From Nitrospirota bacterium (GTDB lineage Bacteria > UBA2233), in NCBI GenBank assembly GCA_011620345.1, contig WOZJ01000050.1, positions 215,976 to 258,234 of the forward strand: a stretch of DNA of 42,259 nt, read 5' to 3'. The position numbers and the translations under genes are program-made. The notes beneath the pieces are model-generated. The model made no database searches. It was not told the DNA's origin and saw only the letters and a program-made list of their open reading frames with translations. Below are positions 22,488-30,920 of this stretch, piece by piece (positions within the stretch are counted from its first letter, which is position 1; every line of letters starts with the position of its first letter).

Positions 22488-23300
22488 TTAAAAAATTAGG
22501 ACGACCCTAGCAATGATGTAATCGAAGACGGTCACCGTAATAAAGCTCCACACTACGGCAGAAGTTGTGGCGCTTGAGATTTCTTCTGTCCCTCTTCGGG
22601 CGCGGAGGCCGATCGTACAGCTAAGGATGGCCGTAACGGCGCCAAAAACGAGTCCTTTGGCCATACCTATAATGATATCGCTGAATTTCAAGTAGGCTTG
22701 GAGGTTATGGAAGTATGCGTTGACGGAAACGTGGATGGCAGGGTCGATAGCCACTGCGAAGGCTCCGGCAAGGATGCCGATGATGTCGGCATAAAGGATT
22801 AACAAAGGCAAGGTTAGCGCCGTGGCAATAAACTTCGGCAGGATGAGGTAGGATTCTACGCTGACGTCGAGCGTTCGCAGCGCCGCGATCTCCTCGTAGA
22901 CCTGCATCGTGGCCAACTCGGCCGCCATGGCAGACCCTGCCCTCCCTGCGAGTAAAAAGGCCATTAACACAGGGCCGAGCTCTTTTGTCATGGCAAGCCC
23001 AACGATCGAGCCTAGAACTTCTTGAGAGTATCCTTCGAGCTGGTCTGCCGTCTGGACGACAAGGACCATGCCTATAAAAAAAGCAAGGAAGGAGGAAATG
23101 AACAAGCTCGAGGTGCCGATGCGTACCATCTCGTCAAGAATCAGCCCCGCCCTCTTGGGGATCTCTCTAAAGCTTCCAAGCGTACGAAGTGCCCAATCCA
23201 CGCTCTGGCCCAAGATCTCAAGCCCGTAGAGAACGCTCCTCCCAATACTTGTAAGTAGCCCCTGGGAATTTTTGACCTCGAGGCGCTCTGTGGCCTGCAT
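22488..23300 (-). CDS. mlaE: MCE/Mla lipid ABC transporter permease
   Basis: A 270-residue inner-membrane permease of the MlaE family. It has an N-terminal amphipathic stretch, then helices including GTSSLFISSFLAFFIGMVLVVQ and the family signature region ELGPVLMAFLLAGRAGSAMAAELATM with the following VYEEIAAL. The start is placed at ATG 23300, 2 nt after the stop of the upstream repeat-protein gene, which implies coupled translation; a longer reading to 23387 would overlap that gene by 85 nt and adds a basic extension with no family support. It is the membrane core of the transporter with MlaF and MlaD. Confidence 0.92.
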   Translation of the reverse strand: MQATERLEVKNSQGLLTSIGRSVLYGLEILGQSVDWALRTLGSFREIPKRAGLILDEMVRIGTSSLFISSFLAFFIGMVLVVQTADQLEGYSQEVLGSIVGLAMTKELGPVLMAFLLAGRAGSAMAAELATMQVYEEIAALRTLDVSVESYLILPKFIATALTLPLLILYADIIGILAGAFAVAIDPAIHVSVNAYFHNLQAYLKFSDIIIGMAKGLVFGAVTAILSCTIGLRARRGTEEISSATTSAVVWSFITVTVFDYIIARVVLIF

Positions 23301-23302
23301 CT

Positions 23303-24541
23303 CTATCGGCCGCCGAAATGGATTAAATCGTACAGCACGCTTATCCCCCATTCGTTTCGCTCGAACACGCCCCATAAAGGGGCCCATGTTTTCTCGATTC
23401 CTTCGTTATACGGGAAGACCTGCTCCAAAAGAGAAAATACGCGAATTTTTCTGCCGAACGATGCGTCGCGAACATGGACCAAGGGCATTAGGCCGTGAAA
23501 CTCAACTTCTCTTCTTTGGTTATCCAAAGATATCTTACGCTCGTTTCGGTAAAGAAAAAACACGCTGTCGTCTCGAAGGTAGAGGTGTTCACCTTTACTG
23601 ACGCCGTGGAAGCGCCACAGCGGCCAAAGCAAGAATTCGGCCTTATAGTTGTCGTATTCCTGTCTTTGAAAGAAGGGAAAAAGGCGAAGCGTCCTTCGGG
23701 CCCCGGTCTTCGTGTCGTGAGAGTTGACCATGAACGGCCACGGAAACCCCTTACTTTCATAGTTGTCAGCCTTAGAGACGGTCTTGTTATAGAGCCCATA
23801 CATTTGGGTTTCGAACTGAGGGTTGGAAAGGTGCGCCCAAACAGGAAAATTGACCTTCGAAATCCAGGGCCCATCCTCTCGAATGTCCGTCCGGCGAATA
23901 TGAAACGGCCAGAGGACGAACGACTCGGTACGCTTGCCAGGGTCTTCCTCGCTGCCGTAAAAGGGGAACAGATCCCACCCTTTCGCGCCCTCGCCCGACA
24001 ACGAGGCAAAGAATGGAAAAGGCCGGAACGTCTTGCTTACCCCTCTGTTTGTGACCCGGAGGTATGCAGGAAAAAACCTGACGAATATTTCGTCCTGCCC
24101 CATGAAGCGATTGACAGTCCCCCAAAAAGGGAAGAACATCCACCTCGTTCCGTACGTTTGATCCCGCTCGTAGAAATACAAAGGAAAAATCCGGAAGCGC
24201 TTCTCTCCATCCGGTTCACGTTTGTGGACATAGCTCAGCACAAGCAGGCTAGAGATCGACGTCTCCCGCTCGGAGCTTCGCACCTGAAGCAAGGGGTAGA
24301 GCGCATATAGCGTTTTCTCATCCTTCTTCAAACTTCGCTCTTTTAAGAAAAAAGGAAGGATGCCGTACCGGACAGCGTCCTTGGTGCGCTCGTAGAGGCC
24401 AAACGGCGGAAGAATGCGAACCTGCACAGAACCGTTTTCGAGTTCCTTACGCACATAGAATGGCCAAAGCGACAGGCTAAAGGCGTGGCCTACGTCCAAA
24501 AAAAAGAGCCATACGGCGAAGAGTCCTACCAAGCGGATCAT
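23303..24541 (-). CDS. secreted repeat protein of unknown function in the Mla operon
   Basis: Not assigned to a characterised family. The 412-residue product starts with a signal peptide (IRLVGLFAVWLFFLDVGHAFS). The rest carries about fourteen copies of a short F/W-P-F/L-aromatic motif at intervals of roughly 12-30 residues, for example ILPPFGLYER, IFPLYFYERD, MFFPFWG, LFPFYGSEED, VLWPFHIRR, RLFPFFQRQ and LLWPLWRFHG. Each is followed by charged turns rich in R, D and E. This alternation suggests repeated beta-hairpins, perhaps an outer-membrane barrel or a beta-propeller-like periplasmic protein. Similar uncharacterised aromatic-proline repeat proteins occur in myxobacteria and relatives, from memory. 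Its ATG overlaps the metH stop by 4 nt (ATGA) and its stop is 2 nt from mlaE, so a role with the lipid transporter is inferred. Confidence 0.85.
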   Translation of the reverse strand: MIRLVGLFAVWLFFLDVGHAFSLSLWPFYVRKELENGSVQVRILPPFGLYERTKDAVRYGILPFFLKERSLKKDEKTLYALYPLLQVRSSERETSISSLLVLSYVHKREPDGEKRFRIFPLYFYERDQTYGTRWMFFPFWGTVNRFMGQDEIFVRFFPAYLRVTNRGVSKTFRPFPFFASLSGEGAKGWDLFPFYGSEEDPGKRTESFVLWPFHIRRTDIREDGPWISKVNFPVWAHLSNPQFETQMYGLYNKTVSKADNYESKGFPWPFMVNSHDTKTGARRTLRLFPFFQRQEYDNYKAEFLLWPLWRFHGVSKGEHLYLRDDSVFFLYRNERKISLDNQRREVEFHGLMPLVHVRDASFGRKIRVFSLLEQVFPYNEGIEKTWAPLWGVFERNEWGISVLYDLIHFGGR

Positions 24542-26964
24542 GCGCCCTCCCTTTTGAGCCGGCCAAGGAGGGTTTCGGTCAGGGATACCACCTCGCTTAC
24601 GTCCTTTCCATAGCCGTCTGCATGAATCTCCTCGGCAAACTGCCTAGTAACCGCGGCGCCGCCAACCATGACCTTGTCGGAAAGCCCTCTTTTTTTTACC
24701 TCTTCGATGACCGTTTTCATCTCCAGCATGGTTGTCGTCATCAGCGCGCTTAGCCCGATTACCTCCGCGTTGTGCTCGATAGCGGCATCGAGGATCTTCA
24801 GCATTGGGACGTTTCTGCCCAGATCGATCACTTCGAACCCAAAGTTGCGGAGCATCAGGCAGCAAAGGTTCTTTCCGATGTCGTGGATGTCGCCCTTTAC
24901 GGTGGCAAACACAACCCGACCCTTGGTCCTGGCGGTTTTTTGTCCTTTTTGAAGAACGGGCTCAAGCACCTCGACGCCTCTTCGCATCGCATCGGCCGCA
25001 AGAATCAGGTGTGGGAGGAATTTCTTTCCCATGCCGAACAAGTCGCCCAGCGCCTTTAGCGCCGGTGTCATTACCTCGGTCAAGACCCAAAGGGGGTCTA
25101 GCCCCTCTTGAAGCCCTTGCTCTACAAGCCCGGCGATCCGTTCCTTATCCCCGTCGAACACGGCCTTGTAAATCTTGTCCTTCGTGTCTTGGGGCTCTTT
25201 GTCCGAAGGCTTGCCTTCTGCCAAGCCTGCGGAGGCCGCCTGAACTGTCGAAAGATACACCTTGCACCCCGGGTCTCTCCCGGAAAAGAGGGATGCTGCG
25301 AGAATGGCCTGCTGGATGTCTTTGTCGGTAGGGTCAAGAATGGCCGCGTCCAACCCGTAGCCCATGGCCATGGCAAGGAATGTACGGTTGACAAGCCTTC
25401 TTTCGGGAAGGCCAAACGATACGTTGCTCAGGCCGATAGTCGTAGGAAGCCCGAAGTGCTCCCTGACGCCCTGGATCGTGCGGAGGGTTTCCCTGGACGC
25501 CTGTTGCATGGCCGAAACCGTGAGGCATAAACAATCGACGAGGATCTGGCTTCGTTGTATCCCTAAAGCCTCTGCATGTTTTAGGATAACCTCCAGGACA
25601 GCCAGCCTTTCCTTGGCCGTTTCCGGGATTCTGTCCTCGCTTAGAAGGCAAATAACGCTCGCGCCGAAGCGCTTGATGAGCGGGAGGATCGCTTCAAGGC
25701 GCTCGGGTTCTGCGTTTACGCTGTTGACAAGCGCCCTGCCTGGGTAGGCCTCAAGCCCCGCTTTGAGCGCGGCCGGAAACGAGCTGTCCAGAACTAGCGG
25801 CACCTCGACAACCTGGGAGGCTCGTATCACGGCCTCCCTCATCAATGCGGACTCGTCCGATAATGGAACACCAACGTTGATGTCGAGCGCCAAAGCGCCC
25901 GATCGTACCTGGGAGAGCGCAAGCTCGATCACTCTTTGAAAGTTTTGCTCTTGAAGCTCTTTTTGAAAGGCCCTTTTTCCTGTCGGGTTAATTTTTTCGC
26001 CAATCAGGACGAAAGGTTCCCCCTCCCCAAGCATTACTCTGTCCGACCTCGAGGCAAGAGAGGTTTTCAATCGCACGCTCCTCGGCGTGCAGGGCCTTCC
26101 TTTGAGGGCTTGGCTAATCCGCCGGATATACCCCGGCGTCGTGCCACAGCATCCGCCCAAGATTGCAACCCCTTTCTCGACAAAAGTTTGTGCGAACTCG
26201 GCAAGCTCCTTCTCGTCCAAGGGGTAGGTTGTACGCCCGTCCCTGTAAACAGGAAGGCCGGCGTTTGGCTTGACTAGCACGGGAACGGGAGTAGCGGTCA
26301 ACAAAGACTCGATGATCGGGAGCATCTCCTTTGGCCCGAGCGAACAGTTGATTCCGAACGCTTGTATGCCGAACCCATCAAGGATGGCTGAAGCGACCTC
26401 AGGCGGTGTCCCCGTGTCGAGCGTGCCTTTTGGCCCGTAAGTCAGGCTTACAAAGAGGGGCATGGCCGGGGCCGCCTCTTTCACGCCGACCACGGCCGCC
26501 CTTGCTTCTTGGATGTCGAAAAACGTCTCGATCAAGATGAGGTCCGCTCCGCCCTCCTTGAACAACCTTGCCTGGTCGTAAAAATACCCGGCAGCATCTT
26601 CAAAGCTCAGCTCTCCCAAGGGTGAGACGAGCAGGCCCAAGGGGCCGATGTCGCCTGCGACCAGCGCCTTGTCTTGGGCGATTCCCCTTGCGATTTCCAG
26701 GCCCCGAAGGACAATATCTTTTTGGCGGGGCTCGAGCCCGTATTCTTTGAGCCTAGGAACGCTCGAGCCAAAGGTGTTGGTTGTCAAGATTTGTGCGCCG
26801 GCATCCAGGTAGGCATGGTGGACGTGCGCCACCGCTTCAGGGTGTTCCAGGTTCCAGATGTCCGGGGCAACCCCCTGGCCGAGCCCCATTGCCTGGAGCA
26901 TCGTTCCCATCGCACCGTCAAGAATTAGCACCTCTTTGCCGAGGCCCAGAAGGCTTGGTCTCAT
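24538..26964 (-). CDS. metH: corrinoid-dependent methionine synthase, short form
   Basis: An 808-residue enzyme moving a methyl group from methyl-tetrahydrofolate via cobalamin to homocysteine. Domains in order: homocysteine methyltransferase barrel (about 1-290) with zinc cysteines in FGINCS (C207) and GGCCGT (C272, C273); pterin-binding barrel (about 315-600) with IGEKINPTGKRAF and LDINVGV; four-helix cap (about 610-680); and a B12-binding domain with base-off motif VKGDIHDIGKNL (H694). The C-terminal AdoMet activation domain of classical MetH (about 1,200 residues) is absent, so reactivation must use a separate protein. The ATG at 26964 is preferred to TTG at 26967. A strong promoter lies 45-73 nt upstream. 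It is the first gene of a transcript that continues into the repeat protein and Mla genes. Confidence 0.94.
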   Translation of the reverse strand: MRPSLLGLGKEVLILDGAMGTMLQAMGLGQGVAPDIWNLEHPEAVAHVHHAYLDAGAQILTTNTFGSSVPRLKEYGLEPRQKDIVLRGLEIARGIAQDKALVAGDIGPLGLLVSPLGELSFEDAAGYFYDQARLFKEGGADLILIETFFDIQEARAAVVGVKEAAPAMPLFVSLTYGPKGTLDTGTPPEVASAILDGFGIQAFGINCSLGPKEMLPIIESLLTATPVPVLVKPNAGLPVYRDGRTTYPLDEKELAEFAQTFVEKGVAILGGCCGTTPGYIRRISQALKGRPCTPRSVRLKTSLASRSDRVMLGEGEPFVLIGEKINPTGKRAFQKELQEQNFQRVIELALSQVRSGALALDINVGVPLSDESALMREAVIRASQVVEVPLVLDSSFPAALKAGLEAYPGRALVNSVNAEPERLEAILPLIKRFGASVICLLSEDRIPETAKERLAVLEVILKHAEALGIQRSQILVDCLCLTVSAMQQASRETLRTIQGVREHFGLPTTIGLSNVSFGLPERRLVNRTFLAMAMGYGLDAAILDPTDKDIQQAILAASLFSGRDPGCKVYLSTVQAASAGLAEGKPSDKEPQDTKDKIYKAVFDGDKERIAGLVEQGLQEGLDPLWVLTEVMTPALKALGDLFGMGKKFLPHLILAADAMRRGVEVLEPVLQKGQKTARTKGRVVFATVKGDIHDIGKNLCCLMLRNFGFEVIDLGRNVPMLKILDAAIEHNAEVIGLSALMTTTMLEMKTVIEEVKKRGLSDKVMVGGAAVTRQFAEEIHADGYGKDVSEVVSLTETLLGRLKREGA

Positions 26965-27008
26965 CAAACGGAACTCCCGATAGGACTGAACGTTTAAGGC
27001 CGCTCTCC

Positions 27009-27037
27009 ATTATAAGCGAGCAAACCTCGCGACACAA
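27009..27037 (-). promoter_or_regulatory. sigma-70 promoter for the metH-mla unit
   Basis: Minus-strand TTGTGT (27032-27037), a 17-nt spacer and a perfect TATAAT (27009-27014). The leader to metH is only about 38 nt, too short for a cobalamin or SAM riboswitch. Confidence 0.68.
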
Positions 27038-27040
27038 CGC

Positions 27041-27068
27041 TTGGTAAGGCCGATTGTTGAGGTATACT
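27041..27068 (+). promoter_or_regulatory. sigma-70 promoter for the glycosyltransferase cluster
   Basis: Plus-strand TTGGTA (27041-27046), a 16-nt spacer and TATACT (27063-27068), about 55 nt before the first glycosyltransferase start. It lies back to back with the metH promoter, only a few bases apart. Confidence 0.55.
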
Positions 27069-27123
27069 ACACCATTAGGCCCGACAAAACATAGGCGGTT
27101 TTACGAAGCTCGCGAGTACAACA

Positions 27124-28701
27124 ATGAAAGAGTGTCTCCAGCCAAGGAGGGGATTTGCCATTCTCATGGCAATCGGTCTATGGCTTAGCATTGTGGGTAT
27201 TTGGAGTTACCCCTTGCTCGAGCCGGACGAGGCTAAGCATGCCCTTATTGTCCGTGCCATGCTCGAAGGATCGTTTTGGATGCCCTACTTAAACGGGGAG
27301 CCTTTCTTCGATAAGCCCATTCTTCCTTTTGCGTTGATGGCCGTCTTTGCGAAGTTTCTTGGGATGAACGAGGTCGCCCTACGCCTTCCTGGGGCACTCC
27401 TTGGGTTTGCGAGTGTCATCGTGCTCTATCGGTTCGTCCTCAGGCTTCGTGGCGACGCGGAGGCTTTTTGGGCGGGGTTTATATGGACTACCAGCCCGCT
27501 GTTTCTCGCTGCAAGCCATATACCGACCCATGACATCTACCTCGCGTTCTTTAGTACGCTATCAGCGTTCGCGGGTTTTAGACTACTTACGGAACAGGGC
27601 ACTCCTACGGAAAGCCGCTTCTTGGGCATCGGATTCTGGCTTGGTTTGGCGGGCGGCGTTCTTTCCAAGGGGCTTCTTGGCATCGTCCTTCCGGGGATTG
27701 CACTGCTAGGGCCTGCCTTGGTTGAGCGTCAATCTTTGAAGGCCGCCGCAAAAAGGTTCCTTCGTATCGAGGGAATTGCTTGTTTTTTGCTGCTCGTCCT
27801 CCCTTGGTATGCATACGTCCTTGTTCGCTACCCAGAGTTCGGCCCAAGCTTTCTCGTGCGTCAGCATCTGGGTAATTTTTTGGGGTCTTTGCCAAGGCAC
27901 CCAGAGCCTTTCTGGTATTACCTTCCGCTTTTGTTTGGGGTCTTCTTCCCATGGGCATTCTTTTTGCCCTTTATTCCCTTTGCGTGGCGTCCAGAGCGCA
28001 AAGACAGAGCATTCGTAGCGCTTTGCGCCTCTCAAAGCCTTGGAATTTTCTTGTTCTTCTCCGTTGCCGCTTCAAAGCTTCCTTTGTACATCTTGCCGGC
28101 ACTGCCAGGTTTTTGCATGGCGCTTGCACCCTTTTTAGTCAAACACGCCCCCGCCAGGGAGAGGCATTTAAAAATCCTTCTGGGCTTCGTTGCGGTCGTT
28201 TTTTTGGCGGCTATTCCTTACGGGTTGGTGTTCGCCAAAAGCGCCTACCCCGGCTTCTTTAGGCCTGCCGCTGTTCTCAGCGTCTTGATGACTCCCGTTC
28301 TTTTGGTAGCGCTTTTGTTTTCCTGGAGGGGCACGGTCGGCTGGCTCAAAGGCTATATCGTGTTCGGCCTTGTCTTCTTGTATACTCTCGCGTTTCTTTG
28401 CGTAACTCCCCTCGTGGGAAGTTACAGCTCGAGCAAGGCTGCCGTCCAACGGCTTAAACAAAACGCCTCCGAAGATGCGGTAGTCGTCTGTTACAGGAGG
28501 AATTGCTTATCCGCTCAATTCTACCTAGGGCGCCCGGTAAAACGGATCGAGCACTTGGACCGAAACATGCTTGTGTCTTCAAGGCCTCTTTACGTGCTCG
28601 TTAAGAAAAAACACCTCATCCCCTTCCTTGCAGAGGCGAGACCGCTCGGCATAAAAGTTGAATTCCGTTCCGAGGGGTTCTGGCTGATCCGGGTGGGATA
28701 A
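27124..28701 (+). CDS. GT39/ArnT-like polyprenyl-phosphate-sugar glycosyltransferase
   Basis: A 525-residue integral membrane protein of the PMT/ArnT (GT-C fold) superfamily. The first periplasmic loop carries the acidic motif LLEPDEAKHA (E33, D35, E36), typical of the catalytic site, followed by MPYLNGEPFFDKPILPF. About twelve helices follow, with a small soluble C-terminal domain (about 430-525). Such enzymes use a lipid-linked sugar donor to modify lipid A, a glycan or a protein at the periplasmic face. It is the first of three glycosyltransferase genes; the downstream DPM1-like enzyme could make its polyprenyl-phosphate-sugar donor, which fits functionally. The acceptor is unknown. Confidence 0.9.
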   Translation: MKECLQPRRGFAILMAIGLWLSIVGIWSYPLLEPDEAKHALIVRAMLEGSFWMPYLNGEPFFDKPILPFALMAVFAKFLGMNEVALRLPGALLGFASVIVLYRFVLRLRGDAEAFWAGFIWTTSPLFLAASHIPTHDIYLAFFSTLSAFAGFRLLTEQGTPTESRFLGIGFWLGLAGGVLSKGLLGIVLPGIALLGPALVERQSLKAAAKRFLRIEGIACFLLLVLPWYAYVLVRYPEFGPSFLVRQHLGNFLGSLPRHPEPFWYYLPLLFGVFFPWAFFLPFIPFAWRPERKDRAFVALCASQSLGIFLFFSVAASKLPLYILPALPGFCMALAPFLVKHAPARERHLKILLGFVAVVFLAAIPYGLVFAKSAYPGFFRPAAVLSVLMTPVLLVALLFSWRGTVGWLKGYIVFGLVFLYTLAFLCVTPLVGSYSSSKAAVQRLKQNASEDAVVVCYRRNCLSAQFYLGRPVKRIEHLDRNMLVSSRPLYVLVKKKHLIPFLAEARPLGIKVEFRSEGFWLIRVG

Positions 28702-28704
28702 CGT

Positions 28705-29859
28705 ATGACATTCCGAACCGATTGCCTGGAGTTCCTAGGGGACAGGCCCTGCAAGCCTCACAAATTAAGGGGCCGTACGTGCGATACCTGTCCTGAATAC
28801 ATACGGGAACGAGGAAGGCTTCTCCTTGTCAAGCTGGGCGCTTTGGGAGATGTCGTAAGGACGTTGCCATTGCTGGAAGCGCTTGCCAAAGCCTATGTCG
28901 GCTGCAGTATTTGGGTAGTTACGCAAAAGCCATCTCTTCCGTTCTTTTCGGCAAACCCATTTGTCAGACGGGTGGTCTTGCTTGAACACGCCCCGCTTTT
29001 CCTTTCTCAGGTAGGCTTCCAAATCGCCGCAAACCTAGACCTCGACCCGTTGGCCTGCGCGGTGATCGGACTTGCCCAGGCCGATCAAAAGCTTGGGTTC
29101 GGGCTCGATGCCTCGGGTAACGTCATCCCCTTGAATGAGCGGGCAAGCACTTGGTATACGATGAGCCTCGATGACGCCACCAAACGGGCCAACCGCGAAA
29201 CCTACCAGCAGCACATGGCTAGAATCCTCGGGGTCCCCTTCAAGAACGAGTCAATCCGAATCGAGCCTGGCCAAAAGCGAGTGGAACTGGCGAAAAAGCT
29301 TCTGCAGCAGGCTGGGCTCAACCCTTCCCAACGGCCGCTCATCGGGCTGAACACGGGTTCCTCCGGGCGGTGGCCGCTTAAGGCCCCTCCTGTCGCTCAT
29401 TTTGTGGAGCTTATCCGCCTTTTGGACGCTCAGGGTCTTACGCCCGTCAGCCTGCTAGGCGGTCGTGAGCAGCTCCCCAAGAATCAAGCCATTGCAAGCG
29501 CTGCCCGGAATAAGGCGGTCGTTTTGGATGTTCGCCAAGACGTTCTCGAGTTTGCGGCACTCGTCGCTTGGCATAACCTTATCGTTACGGGGGATACCTT
29601 AGCCCTTCACCTGGCGCTTGCCTTCAAAGTGAGGGTCGTTGCAATGTTTGGGCCTACCTCCGCCCAAGAGATCGAGCTTTACGGATTCGGCACAAAGCTC
29701 GTCGGCGACGTCCCCTGCATCGGATGCTATACGAGCGCTTGCGACAAACAACCCACGTGCATGGATACGATCACACCCAAGGAGATTTTCGGTGCCATCC
29801 TCAACGAGCTTTCCTTTGGCCATCGTCCTACCCACCTACAACGAGGCCCCGAACGTTGA
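28705..29859 (+). CDS. GT9 heptosyltransferase-like glycosyltransferase with N-terminal Cys cluster
   Basis: A 384-residue cytoplasmic-face GT-B enzyme of family GT9. The first Rossmann domain starts at LLLVKLGALGDVVRTLPLLEAL (about 39-60) and the second holds LIGLNTGSSGRWPLK and the donor-site segment TGDTLALHLALAFKVRVVAMFGPT. Ahead of the fold is a 38-residue extension with C7, C16, H19, C26 and C29 (DCLEFLGDRPCKPHKLRGRT, then CDTC). A second cysteine group (PCIGCYTSACDKQPTCM) sits near the C terminus. Family members add heptose or other sugars to the LPS core. The extension could bind a metal or Fe-S cluster. It follows the GT39-type gene by 3 nt. The sugar is unknown. Confidence 0.88.
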   Translation: MTFRTDCLEFLGDRPCKPHKLRGRTCDTCPEYIRERGRLLLVKLGALGDVVRTLPLLEALAKAYVGCSIWVVTQKPSLPFFSANPFVRRVVLLEHAPLFLSQVGFQIAANLDLDPLACAVIGLAQADQKLGFGLDASGNVIPLNERASTWYTMSLDDATKRANRETYQQHMARILGVPFKNESIRIEPGQKRVELAKKLLQQAGLNPSQRPLIGLNTGSSGRWPLKAPPVAHFVELIRLLDAQGLTPVSLLGGREQLPKNQAIASAARNKAVVLDVRQDVLEFAALVAWHNLIVTGDTLALHLALAFKVRVVAMFGPTSAQEIELYGFGTKLVGDVPCIGCYTSACDKQPTCMDTITPKEIFGAILNELSFGHRPTHLQRGPER

Positions 29860-30523
29860 TGGAATTTTAAGGGAACTCCACGGCCTGTTTCCCGACGCTG
29901 CCCTCGTCGTCGTGGACGACAACTCCCCAGATGGAACGGCGAAGATCGTCGAAGGGCTCAATCAAACCATCCCAGGGGTTGTGCTCATTGTTCGCCAAAA
30001 CGAGCGTGGCCGGGGTACCGCAGGGAAGGCAGGCTTCCAGAAAGCCCTTGGTTTGGGTGCTCGGGTAATCGCCGAAATGGACGCCGACGGCTCTCATAGC
30101 CCAGGCGACCTCCCTTTGCTTGTCAAGGCGCTTGATTCTTGTGATGTCGCCGTAGGGTCGCGGTATACATCGGAAGGGGGAGATTTTCGAGGCTCATGGG
30201 GCAGAAGGTCGCTGTCGCGGGCATCCATTCTCTTCGTCCGGGCCCTTTTAGGCGTGCCGGTTCGAGACCCAAACTCGGGATTTCGAGCGTTCAAGCGAGA
30301 GGTACTCGAGGGAATCTCGCTAGAAACGCTCAAGGCCAAAGGGCCGGAGATCGTCCATGAGGTGCTGATGAGGGCCTACAGGCAAGGCTTTCGAATTAAG
30401 GAAGTACCGATTCGTTTCCATGACAGGCGAGCGGGTACCTCGAAACTCACGCTCGGCCAGCTTCTCAAGAGCTTCCTGTTTGCGTTGTACTTAAGGCTCA
30501 CTACGATATTTTATAGGTCATAA
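29792..30523 (+). CDS. GT2 polyprenol-phosphate mannosyl/glucosyltransferase (DPM1-like)
   Basis: A 243-residue GT-A enzyme resembling dolichol/polyprenol-phosphate mannose synthase without membrane domains. It shows IVLPTYNEAPNVDGIL, VVDDNSPDGTAKIV, ERGRGTAGKAGFQKAL, the DxD-type motif AEMDADGSHSP, VGSRYTSEGG, the DPNSGFRAFKREVL acceptor loop and the IKEVPIRFHDRRAGTSKL tail. The start is assigned to GTG at 29792 because AAGGAG lies 7 nt upstream. It makes a 68-nt overlap with the end of the GT9 gene in another frame. It likely supplies a lipid-linked sugar for the GT39-type enzyme. Its 3' end overlaps the convergent thioesterase gene by 23 nt. Confidence 0.9.
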   Translation: MPSSTSFPLAIVLPTYNEAPNVDGILRELHGLFPDAALVVVDDNSPDGTAKIVEGLNQTIPGVVLIVRQNERGRGTAGKAGFQKALGLGARVIAEMDADGSHSPGDLPLLVKALDSCDVAVGSRYTSEGGDFRGSWGRRSLSRASILFVRALLGVPVRDPNSGFRAFKREVLEGISLETLKAKGPEIVHEVLMRAYRQGFRIKEVPIRFHDRRAGTSKLTLGQLLKSFLFALYLRLTTIFYRS

Positions 30524-30896
30524 GCGCCTTTCCGAGCGCCTTGCCATGCTCGTCCGTGATGTCCACCTCCCCTACGGCGATCGAGCGTCCTTTTTGGACA
30601 ATCCTAGCCCTTGCAAGCATCGTACCCTGTAAAAAAGGCCGAAAGTAATTTATCTTCATCTCTATCGTGGAGATAGCACGCGGTTCTTTCAGAACTCCCA
30701 TCAAGGCGATGGCAACGGCGGAATCGGCAAGCGTGGCCATTACCCCGCCATGGGCGACGCCCATCGGCTGCGTTAGCTTTGGGTCAAAATCGACGGCAAG
30801 CAGTGCCTCCCCATTTACGGCCGATTCGATCCGTATCCCCAAGAGTTTGTAAGCTCCAGAGCCTTCAATAGCTTGTTTTAGGCTCGAGTCAAGCAT
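30501..30896 (-). CDS. PaaI-type hotdog-fold thioesterase
   Basis: A 131-residue single hotdog domain. The helix motif GVAHGGVMATLADSAVAIAL with the HGG turn is typical of PaaI/YbdB acyl-CoA thioesterases; the ending VGEVDITDEHGKALGKALMTY is also family-like. Members hydrolyse acyl- or aryl-CoA thioesters. An AAGG site precedes the ATG at 30896. It follows the AI-2E permease gene by 24 nt and converges on the GT2 gene with a 23-nt overlap. The substrate cannot be inferred from these neighbours. Confidence 0.87.
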   Translation of the reverse strand: MLDSSLKQAIEGSGAYKLLGIRIESAVNGEALLAVDFDPKLTQPMGVAHGGVMATLADSAVAIALMGVLKEPRAISTIEMKINYFRPFLQGTMLARARIVQKGRSIAVGEVDITDEHGKALGKALMTYKIS

Positions 30897-30920
30897 GCGA
30901 AGCCTTCTGAGAAGCGCTTT

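Noticed and set aside
23495-24310. Long plus-strand open frame of 271 codons opposite the repeat protein gene
   Set aside because: It lies wholly antisense to a gene with a signal peptide, motif pattern and operon packing; its product shows no domain.
26965-27008. Possible cobalamin or SAM riboswitch before metH
   Set aside because: The predicted leader is about 38 nt, too short for either class.
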